The notes below the pieces were generated by a model, which was not told the origin of the DNA, did no database searches, and saw nothing but the letters and a program-made list of their open reading frames with translations. From Candidatus Methanogaster sp. UBA203 (GTDB lineage: Archaea > Halobacteriota > Methanosarcinia > Methanosarcinales > Methanogasteraceae): a stretch of 5,578 bases of DNA. Position numbers and translations under genes: made by a program. The stretch is taken from positions 1 to 5,578 of the forward strand of contig DASC01000122.1 of the NCBI GenBank assembly GCA_002503595.1. Direction: 5' to 3'. Below, one piece after another: positions 1 through 5,411 of this stretch; the first letter of the stretch is position 1; every line of letters starts with the position of its first letter.

Positions 1-23
1 AATTCATATAGCCGAAAGTCATG

Positions 24-30
24 TTATATA
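24..30 (+). promoter_or_regulatory. Putative archaeal TATA box for the DUF1828/1829 gene
   Basis: TTATATA follows a purine-rich stretch (CCGAAAG, 13-19) that could serve as a weak B-recognition element. Archaeal initiation about 25 bases downstream would put the start near 52-56 and give a leader of about 50 bases that includes the ribosome binding site. It is the only strong TATA-like string before this gene. Sequence left of the window is not visible, so a further upstream promoter cannot be excluded. Confidence 0.45.
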
Positions 31-87
31 CGACTCTGCAGGATTTTTTCAGCTATTGTAATGTTGTTGAACCACCTAAAATGCACT

Positions 88-95
88 GGGAGGTG
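88..95 (+). promoter_or_regulatory. Ribosome binding site of the DUF1828/1829 gene
   Basis: GGGAGGTG lies 7 bases before the ATG at 103 and is an almost full complement of the archaeal 16S rRNA 3' end (CACCTCC). It fixes this ATG as the start. Confidence 0.85.
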
Positions 96-102
96 CCATT
101 AA

Positions 103-870
103 ATGAGTTTTAACAAGTGCCAGGATCTGGTTGATGCTTATATAGAGTGGATCAAGCAGAAAATCAATGTAAAGGATATAGATGGAGTTTGCGAGATCAT
201 CACTCCTTTCCTTGACCGCCACAATGATCATTTACAGATATACGTAAAAAAGTCAGGTAATACGCTCATTATCACAGATGATGGGTATGTAATCAGAGAT
301 CTTGAACTGAGCGGTTTTAGTATCGGCACAGAGAAAAGAAGGCGGTTACTGCACTCAACATTGAACGGTTTTGGCGTCCGTCTTCAAGACGATGAGATTG
401 TTGTGGAAGCGAGAACTGAAAATTTTCCCCAGAAAAAACACAACATAATTCAGGCAATGCTTGCCGTAAACGACCTATTTGTAATGGCTGAACCAATGGT
501 AGCGCATTTTTTCAGAGAGGATGTGGAAAAGTATCTCAGCTCTCATCAGATACGCTTTACGCCTTCAGTGAAGTTCACAGGAAAGAGCGGATTTGACCAG
601 TCTTTCGATTTCGTGATTCCAGCATCTCAAGAACGACCTGATAGGATCATTAGAGCTATAAATCAGCCAACTCGTCAGAATATAAGTATTCTAATCTTTG
701 TATGGGCGGATACAAAAGATGTCAGACCTGTAAAATCTACTGCTTATGGGATTTTGAATGATAGCGAAAAAGAGGTAAAGCCTGAGATAATAAGTGCCCT
801 TCAACAATATGGAATGAAACCTTTGCTTTGGTCCAGGAGGGACGAATATGTGGAGGAACTTGCAGCTTGA
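103..870 (+). CDS. DUF1828/DUF1829 domain protein, function unknown
   Basis: The 255-residue protein matches my memory of proteins carrying DUF1828 (about residues 30-118) followed by DUF1829 (about 155-245). The most telling stretch is TPFLDRHNDHLQIYVKKSG (34-52), then TDDGY (58-62) and LNGFGV (87-92). The second half has FDFVIPAS (168-175), a WADT (201-204), AYGILND (214-220) and a C-terminal LLWSRRDEYVEEL. No signal peptide or membrane segment is seen, so it should be cytoplasmic. The biochemical role is unknown. From memory, relatives occur mainly in bacteria, often in variable or phage-related regions, so a defence or mobile-element role is possible but only inferred. The gene is clearly more AT-rich than its neighbour: bases 121-180 contain 21 G+C of 60, while 1501-1560 in the dehydrogenase contain 36 of 60. 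That fits recent acquisition. Start chosen from the strong GGGAGGTG site. Confidence 0.85.
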   Translation: MSFNKCQDLVDAYIEWIKQKINVKDIDGVCEIITPFLDRHNDHLQIYVKKSGNTLIITDDGYVIRDLELSGFSIGTEKRRRLLHSTLNGFGVRLQDDEIVVEARTENFPQKKHNIIQAMLAVNDLFVMAEPMVAHFFREDVEKYLSSHQIRFTPSVKFTGKSGFDQSFDFVIPASQERPDRIIRAINQPTRQNISILIFVWADTKDVRPVKSTAYGILNDSEKEVKPEIISALQQYGMKPLLWSRRDEYVEELAA

Positions 871-944
871 AGGAGTGGATAAAATTGGATAAGAAAATGG
901 ACATGAAAGGTGCTCGTGTGAATGAAGAACTGATCAAAGAGTAG
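867..944 (+). CDS. Possible 25-codon ORF overlapping the DUF1829 stop
   Basis: A TTG at 867 overlaps the preceding TGA (TTGA) and opens a 25-codon lysine- and glutamate-rich frame that ends in TAG at 942-944, five bases before the aldehyde dehydrogenase ATG. GGAGG at 852-856 lies 10 bases upstream of this TTG. A second TTG at 885 (19 codons) has GGAG at 871-874, also 10 bases away. The peptide is hydrophilic and I recognise no family. It may be a real coupled mini-gene, the remnant of a partner gene cut off when the AT-rich segment joined the dehydrogenase, or chance. The TTG start makes this weak. Confidence 0.22.
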   Translation: MKEWIKLDKKMDMKGARVNEELIKE

Positions 945-949
945 ATATC

Positions 950-2356
950 ATGAAACAATACAAACTCTGGATCAACGGCGAATGGACTGAATCAGAATCT
1001 GGAAACTCCATCTCAGTAACCAACCCGGCAACAGAAGAGAGAATCGCAACCGTCGCAGATGGGGAACGCGTGGATGCCGGAAAAGTGATCGATGCAGCGC
1101 GTGACGCGTTCGATAACACCGACTGGAGCCAGAACCACGTACTCAGAAAGAAAGTCCTCCTGAAAGCAGCAGAACTCCTCCGGAAGGACGTAGACCGCCT
1201 CGCACGCCTTGAGACGCTGGATAACGGCATGCCGATCGGATGGGCAGAGCGGTTCGTCCCTGACGTGGCAGACTTTTTTGAGTATTACGCGGGTTTCACA
1301 GAGCCGCTCGTCGAGGAACTTGGCGCCCAAAGCACCGTATACTACGAGCCAGCCGGCGTTGCTGCAGGGATCATCCCGTGGAACCTGCCGCTTAAGATGG
1401 CATCATGGAAGGTTGCGCCCGCACTTGCCGCGGGAAATACGATCGTCCTCAAGCCATCGAGCCAGACTCCTCTAACAGCGCTCGAACTCGGCGAGATATT
1501 TGGCAGGGCAGGATGCCCGAAAGGCGTGGTAAACGTGATCACAGGAAGGGGGAGCGTTGTCGGGGCAGAACTTGCAAGGAATGCAAAGGTCGATAAGGTT
1601 GCGTTTACTGGCGGGACTGAGACCGGAAAAGAGGTCATGAGACTTGCATCAGGGAATCTTAAGAAGATAACGCTCGAATGCGGCGGGAAATCCGCAAACA
1701 TCATCCTCGATGACGCAGATATGGGAAAGGCGGTGAAGGGTGCCGTCTTTGCGATGTTTTTTAACGCTGGACAGGTGTGCACCGCAGGCTCGAGGCTGCT
1801 ACTGCCAGAGAGCATCCACGACCGGTTCATGGAACTGATGGTCGCAGAGACGAGACGGCTTGTGATCGGGGACGGGCTCGATGATCCGGACATGGGACCT
1901 GTGGTGAGTCTCGAGCAGATGGAAAAAGACTTGAGATACATCGGATACGGGATCGAGGACGGTGCAGAACTCGCAACCGGTGGAAAGCGTCTCGACCGGG
2001 CTGGCTACTTTGTCGAGCCGACGATATTTGATCGCGTGGACTCTGGAATGCGGATTGCGCAGGAGGAGATATTCGGACCGGTGCTGTCTGTGCTCACGTA
2101 CAGCGATGAGGCGGAAGCTATCGAGATCGCGAACGATACGAGGTACGGACTTGCCGGAGCGGTCTGGTCAGAGGATGTTTCGCGTGCAAAGCGGGTTGCA
2201 AGCCGCATCAGGGCAGGAACGGTGTGGATCAACACGTATCATGGCGCTCCGAAGTATGCGCCGTTTGGCGGGTATCGCGAGAGCGGGATTGGCAGGGAAC
2301 TCGGGATGCATGGTCTCAAGAGTTACCTCGAAGTGAAGCATGTCATGGTCGGGTGA
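950..2356 (+). CDS. NAD(P)+-dependent aldehyde dehydrogenase
   Basis: This 468-residue protein is a full aldehyde dehydrogenase superfamily member, oxidising an aldehyde to a carboxylate with NAD(P)+ in the cytoplasm. Visible landmarks are the oxyanion Asn145 in PWNLP, Lys168 in VLKPSSQTP (cofactor binding), the Rossmann FTGGTETGK (219-227), general base Glu243 in LECGGKS, the nucleophile Cys277 in NAGQVCTAG, Glu373 in EEIFGPV (ribose contact) and the C-terminal FGGYRESGIGRE (439-450). All catalytic residues are present. It is slightly shorter than the usual 480-500 residues, because of a compact N terminus. It resembles the broad betaine/retinal/phenylacetaldehyde-type group, but the substrate cannot be read from sequence. 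ATG 950 is the only sensible start, as an in-frame TGA lies at 923-925. No good ribosome binding site precedes it, so it may be coupled to upstream translation. Codon use is GC-richer than in the gene to its left. The nearest downstream gene is convergent. Confidence 0.97.
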   Translation: MKQYKLWINGEWTESESGNSISVTNPATEERIATVADGERVDAGKVIDAARDAFDNTDWSQNHVLRKKVLLKAAELLRKDVDRLARLETLDNGMPIGWAERFVPDVADFFEYYAGFTEPLVEELGAQSTVYYEPAGVAAGIIPWNLPLKMASWKVAPALAAGNTIVLKPSSQTPLTALELGEIFGRAGCPKGVVNVITGRGSVVGAELARNAKVDKVAFTGGTETGKEVMRLASGNLKKITLECGGKSANIILDDADMGKAVKGAVFAMFFNAGQVCTAGSRLLLPESIHDRFMELMVAETRRLVIGDGLDDPDMGPVVSLEQMEKDLRYIGYGIEDGAELATGGKRLDRAGYFVEPTIFDRVDSGMRIAQEEIFGPVLSVLTYSDEAEAIEIANDTRYGLAGAVWSEDVSRAKRVASRIRAGTVWINTYHGAPKYAPFGGYRESGIGRELGMHGLKSYLEVKHVMVG

Positions 2357-2413
2357 CCGCGGTTGTAGATTCAGGTCTGCATCGTCAAAATCATGGAGAT
2401 AAAGCAGGGAATT

Positions 2414-2465
2414 TAACCGCGGAGAGAGGGGGGCTCCGCGTTCTCCGCGCCCTCTGCGGTGAAAA
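2414..2465. repeat. Palindromic GC-rich element made of 9-bp units in the ALDH/NAC gap
   Basis: On the minus strand, three consecutive 9-base units read CGCAGAGGG (2458-2450), CGCGGAGAA (2449-2441) and CGCGGAGCC (2440-2432). A further CGCGGAG copy in the opposite orientation lies at 2418-2424. The outer arms ACCGCGGAG (2416-2424) and CTCTGCGGT (2452-2460) pair with one G-T wobble. CGCGGAG (2418-2424) can instead pair perfectly with CTCCGCG at 2434-2440 or 2443-2449. A polypurine run (2421-2433) occupies the loop. From memory, dispersed elements of this CGGAG type occur in many environmental archaeal and bacterial genomes. It sits between two convergent stop codons and could act as a bidirectional transcription end, though neither side has a good U tract. 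The rest of the gap (2357-2413 and 2466-2510) shows nothing recognisable. Confidence 0.7.
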
Positions 2466-2510
2466 CCCAGTGGCAGGTAACCACGCGATATGGAGCGTAG
2501 ATCCTGACCC

Positions 2511-2858
2511 TTACGCACTCAACCTCATGATCGCATCAGCGAGATCGCCGCCAGCATCTCCCAGTGCTTCGCGTGCCGCATCCTCGCTCGCACCGGTCTG
2601 CTCGATCACCAGTTGCACATCCTCATCAGGTATCGCAAGTTCCCTTGCACGCTCATGTGGCGTGCCCACCAGCTGGTAGGTCTTTGTGCCTGCCGCATCC
2701 ATAATCGAAACCGCGGCATCGTCAAAGACAATCTCCGAGTCTGCGGTTCGGATGATCACCTCTTCCACGTTCTCGATCTCTGTGACGCTGATACCCATCT
2801 GCTTCATCATCTGCTGCATCTTTCGTGGGCTCATGCCCTTCCCAAGTCCTGGAAACAT
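2511..2858 (-). CDS. nac: Archaeal nascent polypeptide-associated complex protein (NAC)
   Basis: The 115-residue protein is archaeal NAC. It binds ribosomes and emerging polypeptide chains as a homodimer and is the counterpart of eukaryotic alpha-NAC. The N terminus MFPGLGKGMSPRKMQQMM is the characteristic basic, ribosome-contacting opening. A NAC beta-barrel domain follows (about 22-66, ending KTYQLVGTP) and then a C-terminal UBA domain (about 78-114, with VQLVIEQTGASEDAAREAL and GGDLADAI). Its length is that of the family, so it is complete. The start is fixed by AGAGGTG seven bases upstream and by the conserved MFPG opening. It stands alone on the minus strand, convergent with the aldehyde dehydrogenase and divergent from the Yip1-like gene, which suggests its own promoter. 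The close resemblance to Methanosarcina-type NAC is a recollection, but it is the best taxonomic clue in the window. Confidence 0.97.
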   Translation of the reverse strand: MFPGLGKGMSPRKMQQMMKQMGISVTEIENVEEVIIRTADSEIVFDDAAVSIMDAAGTKTYQLVGTPHERARELAIPDEDVQLVIEQTGASEDAAREALGDAGGDLADAIMRLSA

Positions 2859-2865
2859 TTTTTTG

Positions 2866-2872
2866 CACCTCT
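2866..2872 (-). promoter_or_regulatory. Ribosome binding site of NAC
   Basis: On the minus strand AGAGGTG precedes the NAC ATG by seven bases, all of them within a CAAAAAA-like spacer. This fits anti-Shine-Dalgarno pairing and supports a leadered transcript. The NAC promoter is less clear: ATTATATG (minus strand, 2929-2922) would give a leader of about 40 bases, while AGATAAAT (2892-2885) would place the start almost at the ATG. Confidence 0.75.
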
Positions 2873-2915
2873 TCTATCTCTCGATTTATCTCGATCTGTA
2901 CTATGGTTTGGTTTC

Positions 2916-2921
2916 AGGTGG
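2916..2921 (+). promoter_or_regulatory. Ribosome binding site of the 43-aa CxxC ORF
   Basis: AGGTGG lies six bases before the ATG at 2928, the expected spacing. It is the main reason for taking this small frame seriously. Confidence 0.4.
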
Positions 2922-2927
2922 CATATA

Positions 2928-3059
2928 ATGGTAACGAGATCGGCTCAGCCACAGGATGTCCCCGGTATGTTCTGCTGGATGTGCGGGGTTCAAATGGTAT
3001 TTCAACGTCACTGGAAATTCTATCGGTCGGTTGAGGGTATCAATCGATTTTGTGCATAG
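2928..3059 (+). CDS. Candidate 43-aa CxxC mini-protein (half zinc ribbon?)
   Basis: This short frame opens with ATG behind AGGTGG and ends in TAG. Residues 14-23 read MFCWMCGVQM, which looks like the first knuckle of a zinc ribbon (CxxCG). The protein ends in NRFCA, where the second knuckle of a zinc ribbon would begin (FCxxCG), so it looks cut just before its last cysteine. Zinc ribbons of this kind are common in archaea in front of small membrane proteins, and the next gene downstream is a Yip1-like membrane protein. It could be a real small metal-binding protein that dimerises, a decayed zinc ribbon, or chance. The middle (24-40) is basic and aromatic. I recognise no specific family. Confidence 0.33.
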   Translation: MVTRSAQPQDVPGMFCWMCGVQMVFQRHWKFYRSVEGINRFCA

Positions 3060-3067
3060 ATTCTATA

Positions 3068-3082
3068 GCAAAGATTTATATA
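3068..3082 (+). promoter_or_regulatory. Archaeal promoter (BRE plus TATA box) of the Yip1-like gene
   Basis: GCAAAGA (3068-3074) followed directly by TTTATATA (3075-3082) is a textbook arrangement of B-recognition element and TATA box. The predicted start lies about 25 bases downstream, near 3104-3107, giving a leader of about 36 bases that carries the ribosome binding site. It is the clearest promoter in the window. Confidence 0.75.
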
Positions 3083-3100
3083 GCGTACACACCAAACTAA

Positions 3101-3125
3101 TTGTGATCACAGCGGATGATCACAA
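3101..3125. promoter_or_regulatory. Operator-like perfect 9-bp inverted repeat at the Yip1-like gene start
   Basis: TTGTGATCA (3101-3109) and TGATCACAA (3117-3125) are exact reverse complements separated by seven bases (CAGCGGA). The left arm also lies within the smaller palindrome TGTGATCACA (3102-3111). Arm centres are 16 bases apart, about one and a half helical turns. The repeat covers the transcription start predicted from the TATA box. A bound dimeric regulator would block initiation there, while in RNA it would form a hairpin six bases before the ribosome binding site. The regulator is unknown and is not encoded in the window as far as I can see. Confidence 0.55.
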
Positions 3126-3130
3126 GTCAG

Positions 3131-3136
3131 AGGAGG
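3131..3136 (+). promoter_or_regulatory. Ribosome binding site of the Yip1-like gene
   Basis: AGGAGG followed by TTAAC and the ATG at 3142 decides the start of the membrane protein. The frame is open further upstream (to an ATG at 2956), but that stretch contains the promoter and has no such site. Confidence 0.9.
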
Positions 3137-3141
3137 TTAAC

Positions 3142-3741
3142 ATGAGTGAATTCATAGACGAGTTCATCGGAACATGGAAGAAAGTGATAACCACGCCAAG
3201 TGACTTCTTCAAGGAGATGCCGACATCGGGCGGATATGGAGAGCCGCTTAAGTTCGCGGTCGTAAACTACATAATAGCGGGTATCGGGACGGCATTGGTC
3301 TCTATACTTATAGCATCGCTCTTACCCATAGCATCGTTCTGGCCCGGCAGCGCGTTCTCGTTCGGTACTGCGCTCTCTAATATTATTATCACGCCAATAA
3401 CGGGGATTATCGGGCTGTTCATCCTCGGAGCGATACTCTATATCTGTTTCAAGATCGTTGGCGGGTCCGGAAGTTATGAAGGCACGGTTCGGATAGTGGC
3501 TTACGCATCGGCAGTGGATGCGGTTTCGTGGATACCGATCCTCGGCTGGATCGTCGGGCTTTATGCGATCTACCTTGGAATCGTTGGCGGAACCTTTGTT
3601 CACAACATCACGACATTGAGGTCTGCGATAGCGATATTCATACCGCTAATCGTGCTGCTAATAATCGGGGCAGTATTGATCGTGGTGCTGGGTGCGGCAC
3701 TGTTTGCGACATTTGGAACTGGCGAATACGGTGGATACTAA
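3142..3741 (+). CDS. Yip1-family-like integral membrane protein
   Basis: The 199-residue protein has the layout of archaeal YIP1 family proteins. A short amphipathic, charged N terminus with FIGTWKKVITTPSDFFKEMP (8-27) precedes several hydrophobic segments. I place these at about 37-66, 83-106, 114-127 (weak), 131-151 and 162-191. YEGTVRIVAYASAVDAVSWIPILGWIVG (112-139) is the most typical Yip1 part, with its short helix leading into a Pro/Gly-containing membrane segment. The C terminus is short and glycine-rich (GTGEYGGY). In eukaryotes Yip1 proteins act in vesicle traffic; in archaea the role is unknown, so only an integral membrane location is supported. The start comes from AGGAGG five bases upstream. 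The gene has its own promoter, an operator-like inverted repeat and a strong terminator, so it is probably a regulated single-gene unit. Possible alternatives are other small polytopic membrane families. Confidence 0.8.
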   Translation: MSEFIDEFIGTWKKVITTPSDFFKEMPTSGGYGEPLKFAVVNYIIAGIGTALVSILIASLLPIASFWPGSAFSFGTALSNIIITPITGIIGLFILGAILYICFKIVGGSGSYEGTVRIVAYASAVDAVSWIPILGWIVGLYAIYLGIVGGTFVHNITTLRSAIAIFIPLIVLLIIGAVLIVVLGAALFATFGTGEYGGY

Positions 3742-3772
3742 AATATCGATAGAATGGCATACGCGATTGAAC

Positions 3773-3811
3773 ACGGACCCTGATTGAGGTTTCAGGGTCT
3801 GTTTATTTTTT
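3773..3811 (+). terminator. Hairpin/U-tract terminator after the Yip1-like gene
   Basis: ACGGACCCTGA (3773-3783) pairs with TCAGGGTCTGT (3792-3802) over 11 bases with one G-T wobble, around an eight-base loop. A T-rich tail (TTTATTTTTT, 3802-3811) follows. It begins 32 bases after the Yip1-like stop. On the minus strand the hairpin is not followed by a U tract, so it should act mainly on the plus-strand transcript. The remaining bases up to the convergent stop at 3864 show nothing else. Confidence 0.8.
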
Positions 3812-3863
3812 CATCATCCAATCACTATCAGTACCGGAGCAGATGCCGGAAACGCGCCTGCAA

Positions 3864-5411
3864 TCACACCACCAGATATCGCAGATTCCCTTTCCATGCA
3901 GACATCAGCGAACCAAGACGCGCCACGCTCTCCTGATCGGTCGGCATGAACATCATCTCAGGGCGGTATCGCTCAACATATCCCAGAAACGGGTAGAAAT
4001 GCGACATCAGAAACTTAAAATCGCTGATCAGCACGATCGGATCATTGTGACTTATATTTAAGTGTGGCAGCACCGAACTCACATCGGTTCCACCGCCCGC
4101 GGTCATAGATCGCAGTGCAGCGATATCGGTCTGATATGCGTCCGCATTGAAAGCGATGATCTTTGTCCTGGATTTGAAATACCTGTGGATAGTGTTTGCC
4201 AGCACCTTTGCCGATGTGATCGATTTGGTCATGCTTGATGAGACGTCAACGAGCACCCAGACCGTTTTTCGCTTCTCCAGTTCCTGCTCGAGCCACATAT
4301 TGCTCGAATCGAATAGAACGAGACGTTTCTTGTCGGTCAGTGATATGCTTGTGCCCCGGTATCGCGTCACGAGGCGCGGTCTCTCGATCCCAAGCCCGCG
4401 CTCGAGAAGGGCTGGCAGTTTCAGTTCCCGCGCTAACCCTGCGCATTCGGCTTCATCGTATTCGAGTACGCCCTTCCCGCTTCCGATGCTCATGCCATCG
4501 ATCTTCTGGGCGAGGGTCTCTGGCGCAAATTCGCAGAACTTTTCCTGCTTGATGTACTGCGGCGTGCGCTCATGGATCACATCGGTATTCTTCTTCATCA
4601 TCCGCCATGGCGTGTTGTCTGAGCGCCAGACCGAGCTCAGAACGCCAGCCAGCGCAGACGCCGACTCGACAAACTCCGTAAACCGCTTCTCTGTGAGATG
4701 CTCTGCTGAATCTGCCACGAGACCTGCGAGGTGTCTGAACCGGTCGGATCCTGCGAGTTTTGTGATACTCTCCATGACCTCTGTGATCTCCGTGCTCTCC
4801 GTGATCCCGCGGTCATCACCTCCTCCTCTTTCCCCCTTCGCTCCTCTCTCCCCCCTCACACCTCCCGCTCCGCCCGGACACCTCTCGCGAAACATCGGGA
4901 AGGTGTGCGGATGCCGTGACAGCAGGATGAGCATCGCTATGGTGTAGGCATCGTCGCTCTTCGATTCTGCAAGCGAGTCCAGCAGCGACGCATCCATCGG
5001 CTCGTAAGCACAGGTAGCAATCCCGCGGTTGATCGCATAGTCAGAGACGATGTTCGTTGCGAAATGCACGATATCTGCGTCCAGATACTGCCCGCTGAAG
5101 ATGTCGGCATCGCTCAATTTCTCTGCCTCTGTGATCTCGCGGTAGCCTGCGATCAGGTCGTTTATGTGCGGCAGATGCGCGATCTCATGGCTCACGAGCA
5201 GTCTTGCAAGATCGTTCTGATCGCTGCTGGTCTTGATGTAGAGGTCGGCACGCCTGGACGCTGTAAAGACATAGATGTAGGAGGATGGGTCCGAATCACC
5301 GCTTTCGACGTATTTCAGTCTGATATCGTAATTGGACACCAGTTTATCGATCAGTTCGCTTAACACCACGAACATGCTGCCGGTTGCTGGCTCGCCATCT
5401 CTATTACTCAC
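3864..5411 (-). CDS. Predicted metallopeptidase with C-terminal VWA domain (DUF2201/COG3864-like)
   Basis: The 515-residue protein joins two domains. The N-terminal part carries a zinc-peptidase signature, HEIAH (75-79, HExxH), followed by NIVSDYAINRG (120-130), which resembles the AAD..VN segment of the DUF2201_N family and may hold the third metal ligand. The C-terminal part (about 382-515) is a von Willebrand A domain with a complete metal-ion-dependent adhesion site: DVSSS (Asp389, Ser391, Ser393), Thr442 in GGGTD and Asp464 in LISDF. No signal peptide or membrane segment is seen, so it is likely cytoplasmic. Relatives usually work beside a MoxR-type AAA+ ATPase; none is visible here. The linker at 180-216 is low complexity: five Gly-X-Y triplets (184-198) and then a Thr/Glu period-3 stretch (203-215). 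The start is GTG, overlapping the stop of a 34-codon ORF as GTGA, with GGGGTGA four bases upstream. Peptidase activity is inferred from motifs. Confidence 0.87.
   Translation of the reverse strand: MSNRDGEPATGSMFVVLSELIDKLVSNYDIRLKYVESGDSDPSSYIYVFTASRRADLYIKTSSDQNDLARLLVSHEIAHLPHINDLIAGYREITEAEKLSDADIFSGQYLDADIVHFATNIVSDYAINRGIATCAYEPMDASLLDSLAESKSDDAYTIAMLILLSRHPHTFPMFRERCPGGAGGVRGERGAKGERGGGDDRGITESTEITEVMESITKLAGSDRFRHLAGLVADSAEHLTEKRFTEFVESASALAGVLSSVWRSDNTPWRMMKKNTDVIHERTPQYIKQEKFCEFAPETLAQKIDGMSIGSGKGVLEYDEAECAGLARELKLPALLERGLGIERPRLVTRYRGTSISLTDKKRLVLFDSSNMWLEQELEKRKTVWVLVDVSSSMTKSITSAKVLANTIHRYFKSRTKIIAFNADAYQTDIAALRSMTAGGGTDVSSVLPHLNISHNDPIVLISDFKFLMSHFYPFLGYVERYRPEMMFMPTDQESVARLGSLMSAWKGNLRYLVV
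4768..4862 (-). repeat. In-frame 9-bp-period purine-rich repeat inside the metallopeptidase/VWA gene
   Basis: On the minus strand, four consecutive 9-base units read CACGGAGAG, CACGGAGAT, CACAGAGGT and CATGGAGAG (4803-4768). They are preceded by ACCGCGGGAT (4813-4804) and a G/A-only-like tract (about 4862-4818) that also advances in 9-base steps. Because nine is a multiple of three the frame stays open. The purine tract encodes five Gly-X-Y triplets (residues 184-198) and the CGGAG units encode a three-residue TE period (203-215). The unit resembles the CGCGGAGnn units of the intergenic element at 2414-2465. Confidence 0.7.

Noticed and set aside
73..95. CACCT...AGGTG hairpin that could hide the DUF1828/1829 ribosome binding site
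   Set aside because: Only five base pairs with a 13-base loop; any strong Shine-Dalgarno site has a fair chance of a nearby complement.
877..900. AT-rich stretch as a promoter for the aldehyde dehydrogenase
   Set aside because: It has no convincing TATA box or B-recognition element and is no more AT-rich than the gene before it.
1342..1941. 199-codon minus-strand frame inside the aldehyde dehydrogenase
   Set aside because: Fully inside a gene with all catalytic residues intact; the antisense product is Ser/Pro/Ala-rich and unlike any family I know.
2956..3141. Upstream extension of the Yip1-like frame to an ATG at 2956
   Set aside because: The added 62 residues would cover the TATA box and inverted repeat, have no ribosome binding site and do not look like a Yip1 N terminus, whereas AGGAGG sits five bases before the ATG at 3142.
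3864..3870. Possible frameshift at the end of the VWA domain, with an open hydrophobic frame beyond the stop
   Set aside because: The frames past the TGA run only about 15-25 codons before stopping, give no recognisable VWA sequence, and the domain already contains all MIDAS elements.
4147..4947. Long open plus-strand frame (266 codons) opposite the metallopeptidase/VWA gene
   Set aside because: It is antisense to a protein with clear HExxH and MIDAS motifs, its product is Ser/Arg/Pro-rich with no recognisable domain, and no ribosome binding site precedes it. It results from codon bias of the true strand.
5115..5145. A further copy of the ACCGCG-GATCAC-GAG element in the metallopeptidase part (minus strand, encoding YREITEAEK)
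   Set aside because: It shares about 16 of the first 19 bases with the edge of the linker repeat, but there is no continuing 9-bp periodicity, and it lies in the presumably conserved segment just after HEIAH. Shared codon choice for RxITE explains it.
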